DNA of 64,000 nucleotides from Magnetococcales bacterium (GTDB lineage Bacteria > Pseudomonadota > Magnetococcia > Magnetococcales > JADFWU01): assembly GCA_015234045.1 (NCBI GenBank), contig JADFWU010000010.1, positions 21,632 to 85,631 on the forward strand. The letters are read 5' to 3'. Position numbers and translations under genes: made by a program. The notes under the pieces were generated by a model. The model ran no database searches. It worked only from the letters and a program-made list of their open reading frames with translations, and was not told where the DNA came from. The stretch's first letter is position 1. Each line of letters starts with the position of its first letter. Of this stretch, positions 54,854 to 63,871 are shown piece after piece.

Positions 54854-57163
54854 ATGAAAATGAAACGATGGATGCGTAGCGTGGGGGCTGTGTGTGCTCT
54901 TGGCATGTTGACCGCTTGTGGTGGCGGTGGTGGTGGTGGGTCCACTCAACAGACAGTCACTCTGTCTGGTACAGTTCCGGGCACGCTTATTGAGGCGTTT
55001 GGGGATAACGGGTTCTATACTAAAACGACATCAACGGACAATGGCACTGGTCAACACCCTTTTACATTGGAGGTTCCGGCTGATATTGGCTTTCAGATGG
55101 TCATGACCATGAACGAAAATCAGGCGAATGCGATAAGTATTCCGATTCGTTTCAATGCGATTGATGGCAATAGTACCCAAAGTCGGCTTCGTTTGAGCAA
55201 GGGCAATGATTTGGCTTTGGGTCATATTGATCTTAGCCAGGCTGTGGACCTGGATGGTGATTCTCTCAGCGATGCCCCTTTGGATCTGACCTTTGCTGAT
55301 AGTGCAAAACATCCATTGAGATTGTCTGACCTGGATGGCGATGGTACGGTTGATCAGCTTGATACAAATACGGTCTCAACCAGCAATCAGGATCCTGATA
55401 ACGATGGCTGGCCTAACAGCTATGATCCTGATGACGATGGCGATTCGATACTGGATGAGAATGACAGTGATCATCTCTCTTCAGCGCAAGATGCGGATGG
55501 CGATGGTATACACGATGAAAGTGATGCTGATCCGCATAATGATGACGATAGCGATGACCGTTACGATTCCAGCCTGGATCATGACCACGATGGTTACATT
55601 GACGATGAGGACCACGACTACACAACTGGCACCAGCAACGGTGACTCAACCGCGCCTATTACGCGCAGCAGTCATTTAGTGTTGGCCAGCAATGATCTTG
55701 GGATGCATTGTTTGGATAAAGACTATTCGGTTTTTTCGTTGTTGCCGCCGTATAATGTGGTGAATGCTCAGGTTGTCGAGCGCGGTCTGCGTCCGAAGAT
55801 TCTGAGTTCAAGTGAAGCGTCGGTGAGCTATTCGGCCACTACGGACAGTACTGGATCAATCAATAGAACAAGTTCAGATAAAGTGAATTTCTGGACCCAT
55901 GCAGAAGCTCTGTTTGGTCAACAACTTTCTGATGAGGTTGGCTTGAGTGGTCAGCGTATGCCTGGTAATGGTTCAGAGGATTTTCAACAATACGATTCAA
56001 CGCATAAATGGTTCACCGCAGCCGGAATTCCTATCACGCCTTATGATGACGCGGGCAATACCAATGCATATCCTGTGCTAAAAGTGCAAGCCAAAAGCAC
56101 CAATGGACAGAGCCTTGCGGAAGCGGATGTTGTGCTACCGGTTTCAGATGAGACCGATTGTGCCAGTTGTCATGATACCGGAGAGCAAGGGGCGAATCGT
56201 TCCAGTATAACCTGGACGGATTCCAGCACCGTTGCGGATAAGGATACACGCGCTAAAATCAATATTCTGATTTTGCATGATGTGGAAAATGCAACCAACC
56301 TGCAAAACCAGACACCAGTGATGTGTGGATCGTGTCACGAGGCCGGTGCTTCGGCATTGATCAGCAATCATCAGAGCAATAGTTCGGTGCCTTCTCTGTC
56401 CAAAGCGTTACATAGTCGGCATGCGTTTATTTCTCAGTCCAGCAGTACGGGTGATGCTTGTTATGCGTGTCATCCTGGTCAGGATACCCGCTGTTTGCGT
56501 GGTGCCATGGGTAGTTCCGAGGAGATTGTTTGTGAAGATTGTCATGGTGATATGAACACTGTGGCCAGTTCGACTCGAACACCTTGGGTTGATTTGCCGC
56601 GTTGTGAGTCGTGTCATACCGGTGATGCCGTTGACAATGATGGCGCAATTCGTCGTACCAATGCATTCGATAACAGCACGCTCCACACTTCCAGCAACAG
56701 CCGGTTTTCTGAAAGCAGCGACACATTGTTCAAAGACAGTTTAGGACATGGTGGCGTAGCTTGCCGTGGTTGTCATGGTAGTCCGCATGCGATTTGGCCG
56801 TCACTTAAGGAGAATGACAACCTCATCAGCGAAACCCAACAAGGACATGCGGGCACGCTCTCCGAGTGCAGTATTTGTCACAGTTCATTGGAGCTAACCA
56901 CCAATGGTCCGCACGGAATGCACAATGTAAATGATAGTCGCTGGGCGGATGAGCATGAAGATTTCTATGAGGCAAATCCAAATAGTTGCAAAAGCTGTCA
57001 TGGTACAGACCTGAAGGGCACTGTGCTTTCACGCACCGCAGACGCACGTGTTTATCATACTGAGGAGGGCACCTTTTCAGCAGCTAAGGGACAAATGATC
57101 TCTTGTTCTCTGTGCCACGGGAATCCGTCCAGAGGGTCAAGTCATGATGACGATGATGATTGA
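54854..57163 (+). CDS. Nine-haem c-type cytochrome lipoprotein with calcium-binding repeats
   Basis: 769 residues. A lipobox LTAC with Cys22 after MKMKRWMRSVGAVCALG marks a lipoprotein, followed by a poly-Gly linker. Residues about 150-260 are Asp-rich DxDxDG repeats of the thrombospondin-type-3 kind. A domain starting ASNDLGMHCLDKDYSVFSL comes next. Then nine CxxCH motifs lie between about 430 and 765 (CASCH, CGSCH, CYACH, CEDCH, CESCH, CRGCH, CSICH, CKSCH, CSLCH). It probably carries electrons at the outer membrane or outside it. No porin or other electron-transfer partner is encoded nearby. Confidence 0.9.
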   Translation: MKMKRWMRSVGAVCALGMLTACGGGGGGGSTQQTVTLSGTVPGTLIEAFGDNGFYTKTTSTDNGTGQHPFTLEVPADIGFQMVMTMNENQANAISIPIRFNAIDGNSTQSRLRLSKGNDLALGHIDLSQAVDLDGDSLSDAPLDLTFADSAKHPLRLSDLDGDGTVDQLDTNTVSTSNQDPDNDGWPNSYDPDDDGDSILDENDSDHLSSAQDADGDGIHDESDADPHNDDDSDDRYDSSLDHDHDGYIDDEDHDYTTGTSNGDSTAPITRSSHLVLASNDLGMHCLDKDYSVFSLLPPYNVVNAQVVERGLRPKILSSSEASVSYSATTDSTGSINRTSSDKVNFWTHAEALFGQQLSDEVGLSGQRMPGNGSEDFQQYDSTHKWFTAAGIPITPYDDAGNTNAYPVLKVQAKSTNGQSLAEADVVLPVSDETDCASCHDTGEQGANRSSITWTDSSTVADKDTRAKINILILHDVENATNLQNQTPVMCGSCHEAGASALISNHQSNSSVPSLSKALHSRHAFISQSSSTGDACYACHPGQDTRCLRGAMGSSEEIVCEDCHGDMNTVASSTRTPWVDLPRCESCHTGDAVDNDGAIRRTNAFDNSTLHTSSNSRFSESSDTLFKDSLGHGGVACRGCHGSPHAIWPSLKENDNLISETQQGHAGTLSECSICHSSLELTTNGPHGMHNVNDSRWADEHEDFYEANPNSCKSCHGTDLKGTVLSRTADARVYHTEEGTFSAAKGQMISCSLCHGNPSRGSSHDDDDD

Positions 57164-57193
57164 ATATAAACGCTGATTGCTTGCCAGGTATTG

Positions 57194-57226
57194 AAGGCCG
57201 GATATGATGAATATCCGGCCTTTTTT
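57194..57226 (+). terminator. Rho-independent terminator after the cytochrome gene
   Basis: AAGGCCGGATAT pairs with ATATCCGGCCTT around GATGA, followed by TTTT. Confidence 0.93.
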
Positions 57227-57332
57227 ATATTTTAAATTGATCAACTTCCTTGATACATGGTGCTCCATCAGGGTTAGAGGGTAAGATAATCTGTAAATCT
57301 ATCATCGTTATTCACATAGTGGAGAGAGTCGC

Positions 57333-58181
57333 ATGAAGTGGGTCGGCGCACATGTCAGTATTTCCGGTGGTGTGTCCAATGCGCCGATTAATGCGCGGGA
57401 TATTGGTGCAAAAGCCTTTGGCATGTTTACTAAAAATCAACGCCAATGGAAGGCAAAACCGCTTACTGATGAACAGATTGATGGATTTAAAAGCAATCTG
57501 GAGGCGTTTGGCTACACGCCGGAACAGATTCTGCCGCATGACAGTTATTTGATTAATCTGGGGCATCCTGATCCAGTGGCGCGGAAAAAATCGTTGGACG
57601 CATTTATTGATGAGTTACAACGTTGTCATCAATTGGGATTGGTTTATTTAAACTTTCATCCTGGTAGCCATTTGAGAAAAATATCAGAATCCGAATGTCT
57701 GGCATTGATCGCTGAATCCATGAACACTGCGTTGAATGAGACAGAAAATGTGGTAGCGGTGTTGGAAAATACCGCTGGGCAGGGTTCCAATGTTGGTTTC
57801 CGGTTTGAGCATTTGGCTGAAATTATTGATCAGGTTGAGGATAAAAGCCGGGTTGGTGTCTGTTTGGATACCTGTCACGCCTTTGCAGCGGGTTATGATT
57901 TGCGTACGGAGGCAGACTATAAAAGCACTATGGATCAGTTTGATTCGGTGATTGGATTGGACTATCTGCGCGCGCTCCATCTCAATGATGCCAAGTCAGC
58001 CTATGAAAGCCGGGTAGATCGTCATCATAGCCTTGGGGAAGGCAATATTGGTTGGGATTTGTTCCGTTTTCTGATGAATGATCCACGGTTGGAAGACAAG
58101 CCGATGATTCTTGAAACCATTGATCAACAACGCTGGCCTGAAGAGATTCGTCAACTCTATGGTATGATAAGTACTCAGTAA
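57333..58181 (+). CDS. nfo: Endonuclease IV (AP endonuclease)
   Basis: 282 residues. The TIM-barrel metal-site motifs are present: [61 protein letters not shown] with [11 protein letters not shown], and MILET. This is a complete AP endonuclease of base-excision repair. GGAGAG lies about ten bases upstream of the ATG. Confidence 0.96.
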   Translation: MKWVGAHVSISGGVSNAPINARDIGAKAFGMFTKNQRQWKAKPLTDEQIDGFKSNLEAFGYTPEQILPHDSYLINLGHPDPVARKKSLDAFIDELQRCHQLGLVYLNFHPGSHLRKISESECLALIAESMNTALNETENVVAVLENTAGQGSNVGFRFEHLAEIIDQVEDKSRVGVCLDTCHAFAAGYDLRTEADYKSTMDQFDSVIGLDYLRALHLNDAKSAYESRVDRHHSLGEGNIGWDLFRFLMNDPRLEDKPMILETIDQQRWPEEIRQLYGMISTQ

Positions 58182-58224
58182 CTGAAGCCGATAAAAGTTT
58201 TTAGTACAGGATGGACACGGTGCC

Positions 58225-58596
58225 ATGTCTCAAAAAATGATATCCCTGCGTATCTCAAGTGCGTTACTGGATCGGGTGGAGCAGTTGGTTACCGCCTTGA
58301 AAGAGGATGCTGATTTCTCGCCGCGTGGTAATTTGACTCGGGCAGAGGTATTGCGTGAGGCGATTGTTCAGGGCTGCGGACAGTTGGAAAAGCGGGTAAA
58401 AGGGGAAGATAGTGCCGCTGATGTCCAGGCGGAAACTCCTATGCCGGCGACTGATCCTATGACCGACGGTTCCATGAATATGATGGTGCCGACGATTCGG
58501 GAAGCGGCCATGCTCTCTTTTCTGGATGCACAAGGACGAGAGGTTGAACGGGCAAGATTGAGCGATGAGAAGGATAAGGAGTTTGAGCCGTTTTAA
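58225..58596 (+). CDS. Small RHH-like protein of unknown function
   Basis: 123 residues. The N-terminal ~60 (MISLRISSALLDRVEQLVTA, then NLTRAEVLREAIVQGC) look like a ribbon-helix-helix DNA-binding domain; the rest is acidic and low-complexity. Its stop overlaps the next ATG (TAATG), so it is co-translated with the phosphopantetheinyl transferase. No toxin partner is seen. Confidence 0.6.
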   Translation: MSQKMISLRISSALLDRVEQLVTALKEDADFSPRGNLTRAEVLREAIVQGCGQLEKRVKGEDSAADVQAETPMPATDPMTDGSMNMMVPTIREAAMLSFLDAQGREVERARLSDEKDKEFEPF

Positions 58597-59384
58597 TGGT
58601 CACGCCGGATTGTGAACAGGTGCAGCAGCAGTCACACTCCTGGGTCGGACAGAGACCGGATGCTCTGAGTTGTTGGATTTGGCAACTTGACCTGGATGAA
58701 CTCCGCTTGGATGAGGATCAATTGTCTGGGTGGCTCTCGGTCCATGAAAAAGAGCGGGCAGGGCGGTTATCCAATCGTATTCTGCGAGAGCGATTTCTCA
58801 AGAGTCGTTATATTCTGCGTGGTGTTCTGGCACTCTGCCTGGCCTGTAAACCGAGCGATATCTATTTTTTATTGAATAAAAATGGCAAACCCGCCCTTGA
58901 TGGTGTGGATTCCAAGGGGTTACGCTTCAATCTGTCGCATTCGGGTTCACGTATGGTTCTGGCGGTTGGTCAGGATGTAGCGTTGGGAGTGGATGTAGAA
59001 GGCATACGTGATGTGACGGATATCTTGCGGCTTGGCAAACGCTTCTTTACCCTGGAAGAGTTCCAGCAGCTTCAATCATGGCCTCAAGAGCATCGTGAAC
59101 AGGCTTTTTTAGCGTGTTGGACGCGCAAAGAAGCGGTTGTTAAGGCGTTTGGTGCTGTCATGTGGCAGTGGATGGGACATTTTCAAGTCAACATTGATCC
59201 GCACGCCTCTCCTAGAATTATTGACAGTGATTCGACTTTGCCGGATCTGAGTCAATGCCGCTTATACCCTTTGACAGGGATGACACCGGCAATAGGTGTG
59301 TTGGCGGCCCAAAAAAAGCTGGTGCATGTGTGCTATCAGCCTGTGATGTCATGGATGGCACAATTTGATCACGCTTGTTTATGA
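58596..59384 (+). CDS. 4'-phosphopantetheinyl transferase, Sfp type
   Basis: 262 residues. The Sfp-family motifs are LRFNLSHSGSRMVLAV, LGVDVEGIRDV (Mg-binding Asp and Glu) and WTRKEAVVKAFG. It loads the phosphopantetheine arm of CoA on carrier proteins. No polyketide or peptide synthetase is in the window, so it may serve the fatty acid carrier protein or a distant cluster. Confidence 0.9.
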   Translation: MVTPDCEQVQQQSHSWVGQRPDALSCWIWQLDLDELRLDEDQLSGWLSVHEKERAGRLSNRILRERFLKSRYILRGVLALCLACKPSDIYFLLNKNGKPALDGVDSKGLRFNLSHSGSRMVLAVGQDVALGVDVEGIRDVTDILRLGKRFFTLEEFQQLQSWPQEHREQAFLACWTRKEAVVKAFGAVMWQWMGHFQVNIDPHASPRIIDSDSTLPDLSQCRLYPLTGMTPAIGVLAAQKKLVHVCYQPVMSWMAQFDHACL

Positions 59385-59436
59385 TTTTTCCAATGAAAAA
59401 TTGATTTATAAACAGGCACTGAGACCGATTACCTGA

Positions 59437-60801
59437 ATGATCATGTTCAAGCAACTGTTTCTCATCACCGTAACTGCGGCGTTTCTACTCACTGCTGGAC
59501 ACTCAGTCCAGGCTGAGGATGAGCCGTTTAACTATGCGGTCCAAGTGGCATCTTATCGAAAGTTAATGGATGCTGAAGAGCGCTTGTTAGTGTTGCGAGA
59601 TATGGGTCTTCAACCCTATGTGGTGCGGATTTTTGATCAGGATCAGCGCCCATGGCATACGGTTATGGTTGGTCGTTTTGCGGGTTATTCCAAAGCAAGA
59701 CAAAAGGCGGATGCGCTTCAGGATGATTATGACGTTGATGCCTTTGTTCAATCCATGGGCCGATTTTCCGAGACGCTGAGACATTCTGCATTGACTCAGT
59801 TGAACGCCTATCAACAGAACGATCAACAAAATCCGGTATCAACACCGTTCAAACTGGCCAATCAGCCTCCTTCAGCGCCGTTGAGCACTGCGCCTGTTGT
59901 AAACGTTGCTGCACAGCAGCGCCGTGTTGTTATTCGTGATCGGGCTGAGTCGGTAACACAGAGTGTTGCTGAAACGTCAGACATGTCAGATACAGTGCAG
60001 CCAGCAATAATGAATCGCGTTGATCCTGCACCGAGTTTGACAAAAGATTTGCCAGTATCCACAGCGCTGAATGCACTGCCTGAATCTGTCGAGCCGATTG
60101 AATCGTCCTCTGATCAGAGGGAAACTCAGTTTGAGCAGATCAGTATTGCCCCAGAAACAGCGAAACGGAACAATGCCATGCAGCGTGATCCAGTGATCAT
60201 GCGTCATGGAAAGAACGGTACACAGCAACCCGTGGATCACGCGGCCTATTCAATTCCTCAGGAGCCAGGTCAGCCAATTTTACTGCGTAAGCGTGTGAAG
60301 GGTAATCAAACGCGGGCGGATAAGCTCTATCAAAAGGCTTTGAATGAGCAGGGCACCAAACAAGAAGATCTTCTTCAACGTGTGTTGAAATCCTGGCCGG
60401 ATCATCGTGATGCGCGTTGGCGGTTAGCGCGTTTAATGGCCAGTGATAGCCGTCATCAAGAGGCATTGACAGTTCTTGCACCGATGGTTGGTAATAATCC
60501 AGGCGAGACATTGGCCTTGGATGATCCGGGTATGGCAGAGTTTGTTGCTTCGCTCTATCAACAGACGGGCAGTGATTGGAAAGCGGTTGCGCTGTTTGAA
60601 GCGTTGTTGCGCCGTTCCGGTGGTTCGAGAAACTGGCGCACGGCCGATCGACAGGGTGTTTGGTGGATGGGTGTTGCCATCTCATTAGAGCGTCTTGGAG
60701 AGCGTAATGAAGCGCTGTCAGCCTATAGAAAATCCTTACAAACCGGTCAGCTGAGCCAACGGCTACGCGCCTTTGTCAAAGGGCGTATCCAAAGTTTATA
60801 G
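59437..60801 (+). CDS. SPOR-domain and TPR-containing exported protein
   Basis: 454 residues. A signal peptide (FKQLFLITVTAAFLLTAGHS) is followed by a SPOR domain near 30-105 (NYAVQVASYRKLMDAEERL, WHTVMVGRFAGYSKA). A low-complexity Ser/Pro/Gln linker comes next, and the C-terminal half has TPR-like helices (RWRLARLMASDSRHQEALTV, SLERLGERNEALSAYRKSL). SPOR binds denuded peptidoglycan. The gspF-like gene that follows suggests a pilus or secretion role, similar in layout to MshN. Start at ATG 59437 or 59443. Confidence 0.75.
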   Translation: MIMFKQLFLITVTAAFLLTAGHSVQAEDEPFNYAVQVASYRKLMDAEERLLVLRDMGLQPYVVRIFDQDQRPWHTVMVGRFAGYSKARQKADALQDDYDVDAFVQSMGRFSETLRHSALTQLNAYQQNDQQNPVSTPFKLANQPPSAPLSTAPVVNVAAQQRRVVIRDRAESVTQSVAETSDMSDTVQPAIMNRVDPAPSLTKDLPVSTALNALPESVEPIESSSDQRETQFEQISIAPETAKRNNAMQRDPVIMRHGKNGTQQPVDHAAYSIPQEPGQPILLRKRVKGNQTRADKLYQKALNEQGTKQEDLLQRVLKSWPDHRDARWRLARLMASDSRHQEALTVLAPMVGNNPGETLALDDPGMAEFVASLYQQTGSDWKAVALFEALLRRSGGSRNWRTADRQGVWWMGVAISLERLGERNEALSAYRKSLQTGQLSQRLRAFVKGRIQSL

Positions 60802-60837
60802 CCGATAACGGCGCTTACCTTTTCCCCAGGCTGGACC

Positions 60838-62052
60838 ATGCCAAAATTTCAATACAAGGGCCGTAATGCAAAAGGTGAGGTGGTCGAGAGCCAATCCACA
60901 GCGGTAAACCGTGCTGTTTTAGCTGAACAGCTTATCGGTCAAGGCATTACGCCGCTGAAGATTACCGAATCCAAAGAGTCTGCTCAGTCGGCCTTCTCTT
61001 TTCTTGATGTAGGTGGTTGGCCTGAAGAGGATGAAATTATTCTCTTCACCCGCCAGCTCAACGCGCTTGTCAAAGCGGGTGTCCCTATTTTGCGCTCGTT
61101 GCAAGGTTTGCGCGAAAGCATGCCGAATAAAAAATTTGCGGCCATTCTTGGCGAGGTTGGTCGAGAGTTGGAGTCTGGTCGAGATCTCTCCAGTGCCATG
61201 TCCGATCATCGAAAAGTGTTCAACAATATTTACGTCCGCATGGTCGCTATTGGCGAAAATACCGGCATGTTGGATGAGGCGTTGGCGCAGCTTTTTAAGT
61301 ATCTTGAGGCAGAGAGAGATACCAGTAAACAGATTAAAAGTGCATTACGGTATCCGACATTTATCGTTATTGCGATGTTTTTGGCTATTTTTATTCTGAA
61401 TTATTTTGTGATTCCGGCTTTTGCAGGGATTTTTGAAAGATCCGGAACCGAACTGCCTTGGGCAACGCAGGTCTTGTTGACGACATCACGATTTACCCAA
61501 AACTACTGGTATTTGATTATTGGTGGTGCGGTTGGTGTGGTAATGGCTATCAAGGTCTATATTCAGTCAAAAAACGGCCAACGGGTTTGGGACCGATATA
61601 AAATCCGCATGCCGATCATTGGATCAATTCTCAGGCGTGCGACGTTATCCCGTTTTGCCCGTTCTTTCTCCATGGGTGCAGAAGCGGGCGTACCGGTATT
61701 GGACACGCTTCGTTCTGTCTCTCAGGCCGTAAATAATGTGTATGTGGGCGAAAAAATCCTCGAGATGCGCGACAACATTGAACGCGGCGAAAGCCTGACC
61801 AATGCTGCACATAAAACCGAGCTATTCACACCGCTCGTGATGCAGATGTTAAGCGTAGGCGATGAAACCGGCCAGATGGACGAAATGATGCGCGAGGTGG
61901 CCGAGTTTTATGAGCGTGAAGTGGATTATGATGTAAAAGCGTTGAGCTCGGCAATTGAGCCGATTTTGCTGTTATTCCTTGGTGTGGTCATTGTGATTTT
62001 GGCCCTAGGTATTTTCCTGCCGATGTGGGATATGAGTAGTGCGATTAAGTAA
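60838..62052 (+). CDS. Type II secretion/type IV pilus inner-membrane protein (GspF/PilC/MshG family)
   Basis: 404 residues with two T2SSF domains: ILFTRQLNALVKAGVPILRS...GENTGMLDEALAQL and ATLSRFARSFSMGAEAGVPV...GDETGQMDEMMREVA, each followed by membrane helices. It is the platform protein that links the cytoplasmic ATPase to pilin assembly. No ATPase or pilin gene is in the window. The size and upstream SPOR/TPR gene are compatible with MshG. Confidence 0.9.
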   Translation: MPKFQYKGRNAKGEVVESQSTAVNRAVLAEQLIGQGITPLKITESKESAQSAFSFLDVGGWPEEDEIILFTRQLNALVKAGVPILRSLQGLRESMPNKKFAAILGEVGRELESGRDLSSAMSDHRKVFNNIYVRMVAIGENTGMLDEALAQLFKYLEAERDTSKQIKSALRYPTFIVIAMFLAIFILNYFVIPAFAGIFERSGTELPWATQVLLTTSRFTQNYWYLIIGGAVGVVMAIKVYIQSKNGQRVWDRYKIRMPIIGSILRRATLSRFARSFSMGAEAGVPVLDTLRSVSQAVNNVYVGEKILEMRDNIERGESLTNAAHKTELFTPLVMQMLSVGDETGQMDEMMREVAEFYEREVDYDVKALSSAIEPILLLFLGVVIVILALGIFLPMWDMSSAIK

Positions 62053-62144
62053 ATGTGGCTCCTCGCTGTTTCAAGTGGGTTGAGGCGGTTATATAATGGG
62101 CATCATCCAACTTCCAAGGAGACAAAGACCAGTTACCGGATTAT

Positions 62145-62423
62145 ATGAGTGATAATCAGTATAAAGACCTTCAGAAAGTACTCGTTCAAAACCCGGAATT
62201 AGGCGTCATAATCCGAGGTGGTGGTGGAATTCGGAAGCTCAGATGGCAGTCAACCAAACACGGCAAAGGCAAACGAGGAGGAGTCCGAACCATCTATTAC
62301 TTCCACGTCCAAAATACTCAAATCTATTTTCTGACACTGTATAGGAAAGGTGAGGTCAGTGATTTGACCAAGAACGAACTTAACATGTTGAGGAAGCTTG
62401 TGCTGAGGTGGAATGATGGCTAA
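62145..62423 (+). CDS. RelE/ParE-like toxin, probably N-terminally frameshifted
   Basis: 92 residues. GGGGIRKLRWQSTKHG, then GKRGGVRTIYYFHV and FLTLYRKGE match RelE toxins that pair with NadS-like antitoxins. The family normally has about 16 more N-terminal residues. An ATG at 62096 reads MGIIQ in another frame, and the frame in use is open from 62097, so a one- or two-base slip near 62110 probably separates start from body. It overlaps the antitoxin frame by eight bases. Confidence 0.7.
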   Translation: MSDNQYKDLQKVLVQNPELGVIIRGGGGIRKLRWQSTKHGKGKRGGVRTIYYFHVQNTQIYFLTLYRKGEVSDLTKNELNMLRKLVLRWNDG

Positions 62424-62727
62424 ACGGAATCTGTTTGAGGAGTTGGTCGATGGCATCGAAGAGATTGATCAATTTCAGGGAAAGCAATTGACGTTACGCA
62501 ACTATACTGTCGAAGCGGATAGCATTGATGAGATACAGCCTGACCTCATAAAAAAGATTCGTGGAAACATGTCCCAAAGCGTGTTTGCTTAGTTTCTTCG
62601 CGTATCCGTGGCAACACTGAGAAATTGGGAACAGGGCCGCACATGCCCCTCTCCAATGGCTGCGGCGCTGCTTTTAATGGTAAAAAAATACCCAGATACT
62701 TTGGAAAGGTTAAGGTCTTTAACCTAA
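62416..62727 (+). pseudogene. NadS-like XRE antitoxin, interrupted by an amber codon
   Basis: From ATG 62416 the frame codes 58 residues (MAKRNLFEELVDGIEEIDQF...IRGNMSQSVFA), then TAG at 62590-62592, then FLRVSVATLRNWEQGR and on to a TAA at 62725. The part after the stop is the helix-turn-helix core. A Gln-to-amber change (CAG to TAG) would explain it. The truncated product would lack DNA binding. Confidence 0.8.
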
Positions 62728-63148
62728 GTTAAATACAATTAAATTTATCATTCACACATCATATTGATCTCGTCCTCACTGCCGTTTTGGAACTGTAGAT
62801 ATACAATCCTGAAAAACAGCTATTTATCAAATAATTGCATATGGGCCCCAAAAATGGCGTGTACCTACTGAAAGTTCAGGCCATCTTCGATAGGTGAAAC
62901 AGAAAAAGTCCTTTTATGAAGAGGGGTTGAGAGTTTTTTTTAAGATGATGTCGGCTTTTTCTGATGGCCGATTTCTCTGAAAAAATTCAAAATTTCCTGA
63001 GCGAAATTTACTGACCTGCAACGCTTGACCGAACTTTCTATAAGGAATCCATCGCAACTGACTGATGAATCATTGTTATTCTGAATATATGGTATCATTT
63101 GTACCCATGTAAAAATCTATAAAGTTCTTGAAAAGTTTTTAATTAGGA
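62728..63148. other. Intergenic region before the transposase remnant
   Basis: About 420 AT-rich bases with no supported gene, RNA or repeat. Confidence 0.4.
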
Positions 63149-63871
63149 GTTACGCAGTTGCCTCTATCGGCAAGACACAAAACGGCTTTGCCAAATAAAG
63201 GCGAACAGCTTCTCGAACGATGCCGGTTTTGATATCAAACCAGCTTCGTCCAGTGGCAAAACTGAATCGCTCCAGGCGGAGAAATGCCCGTATTGCACAG
63301 CCGATATGATTTCGTTGTGCCACTGCTCCACGAACCTGGGAACGTTCAACACCACAGAATTGTTTGAGGCCCCGATGGTAGTTTTCGATAGCCCAACTCC
63401 ATTCAGTATAGGGTAGAATTGATAGTTCATCTGAATCAACATCATTGGTTGCCCAATGCTCAATGTCACCTTTTTGGGAGACGATCTTGAACACCTTGAT
63501 CAGGCCAAAACCTTTAAGATGAACTACCGTTCCTTCACGAGATATCTCGACTTTCCTGATGGGCACATTCCCAGAGCGATCTGGATTAACAAGCCGATTG
63601 GATTGTAGACGAGTTAACCATTTCCAATTGTTTTTACGAACTAATTTTAGATTCTCCAAGCTGCTATACTAGCTATCAAATGCAATATATAAAGGCTCTA
63701 AGCCACGCAATTTGGCTTTTTCCAGCATTGCTCGGAAATGGTCGTTTTTTGTCAGATTATCTGTTTCCTTGGCGTAAACCCGATAGTCACATGGAATTTG
63801 GCTATCTCCATCAGTCCATAGCAAAGTGATCAGGTTGATCCCTTTTACCATAATGTTTGATATTATTATGA
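63149..63871 (-). pseudogene. IS701/IS4-like transposase, N-terminally truncated and amber-interrupted
   Basis: The minus-strand frame from 63851 reads MVKGINLITLLWTDG, NLTKNDHFRAMLEKAK and LYIAFDS, then TAG at 63669-63671, and continues in the same frame YSSLENLKLV to a stop at 63150. Related transposases read FDSWY here, so a Trp codon became amber. The second Asp (AFDS) and the catalytic Glu region (WAIENYHRGLKQFCGVE) remain; the first Asp and ~100 N-terminal residues are missing. The stop codon lies in the CAACTGCGTAAC end. Confidence 0.82.

Noticed and set aside
62590-62592. In-frame TAG codons in the antitoxin and transposase considered as recoded sense codons
   Set aside because: TAG ends several intact genes here (wzm, fetB, tpx, the cyclase gene), so it acts as a normal stop; the two genes are better read as pseudogenes.
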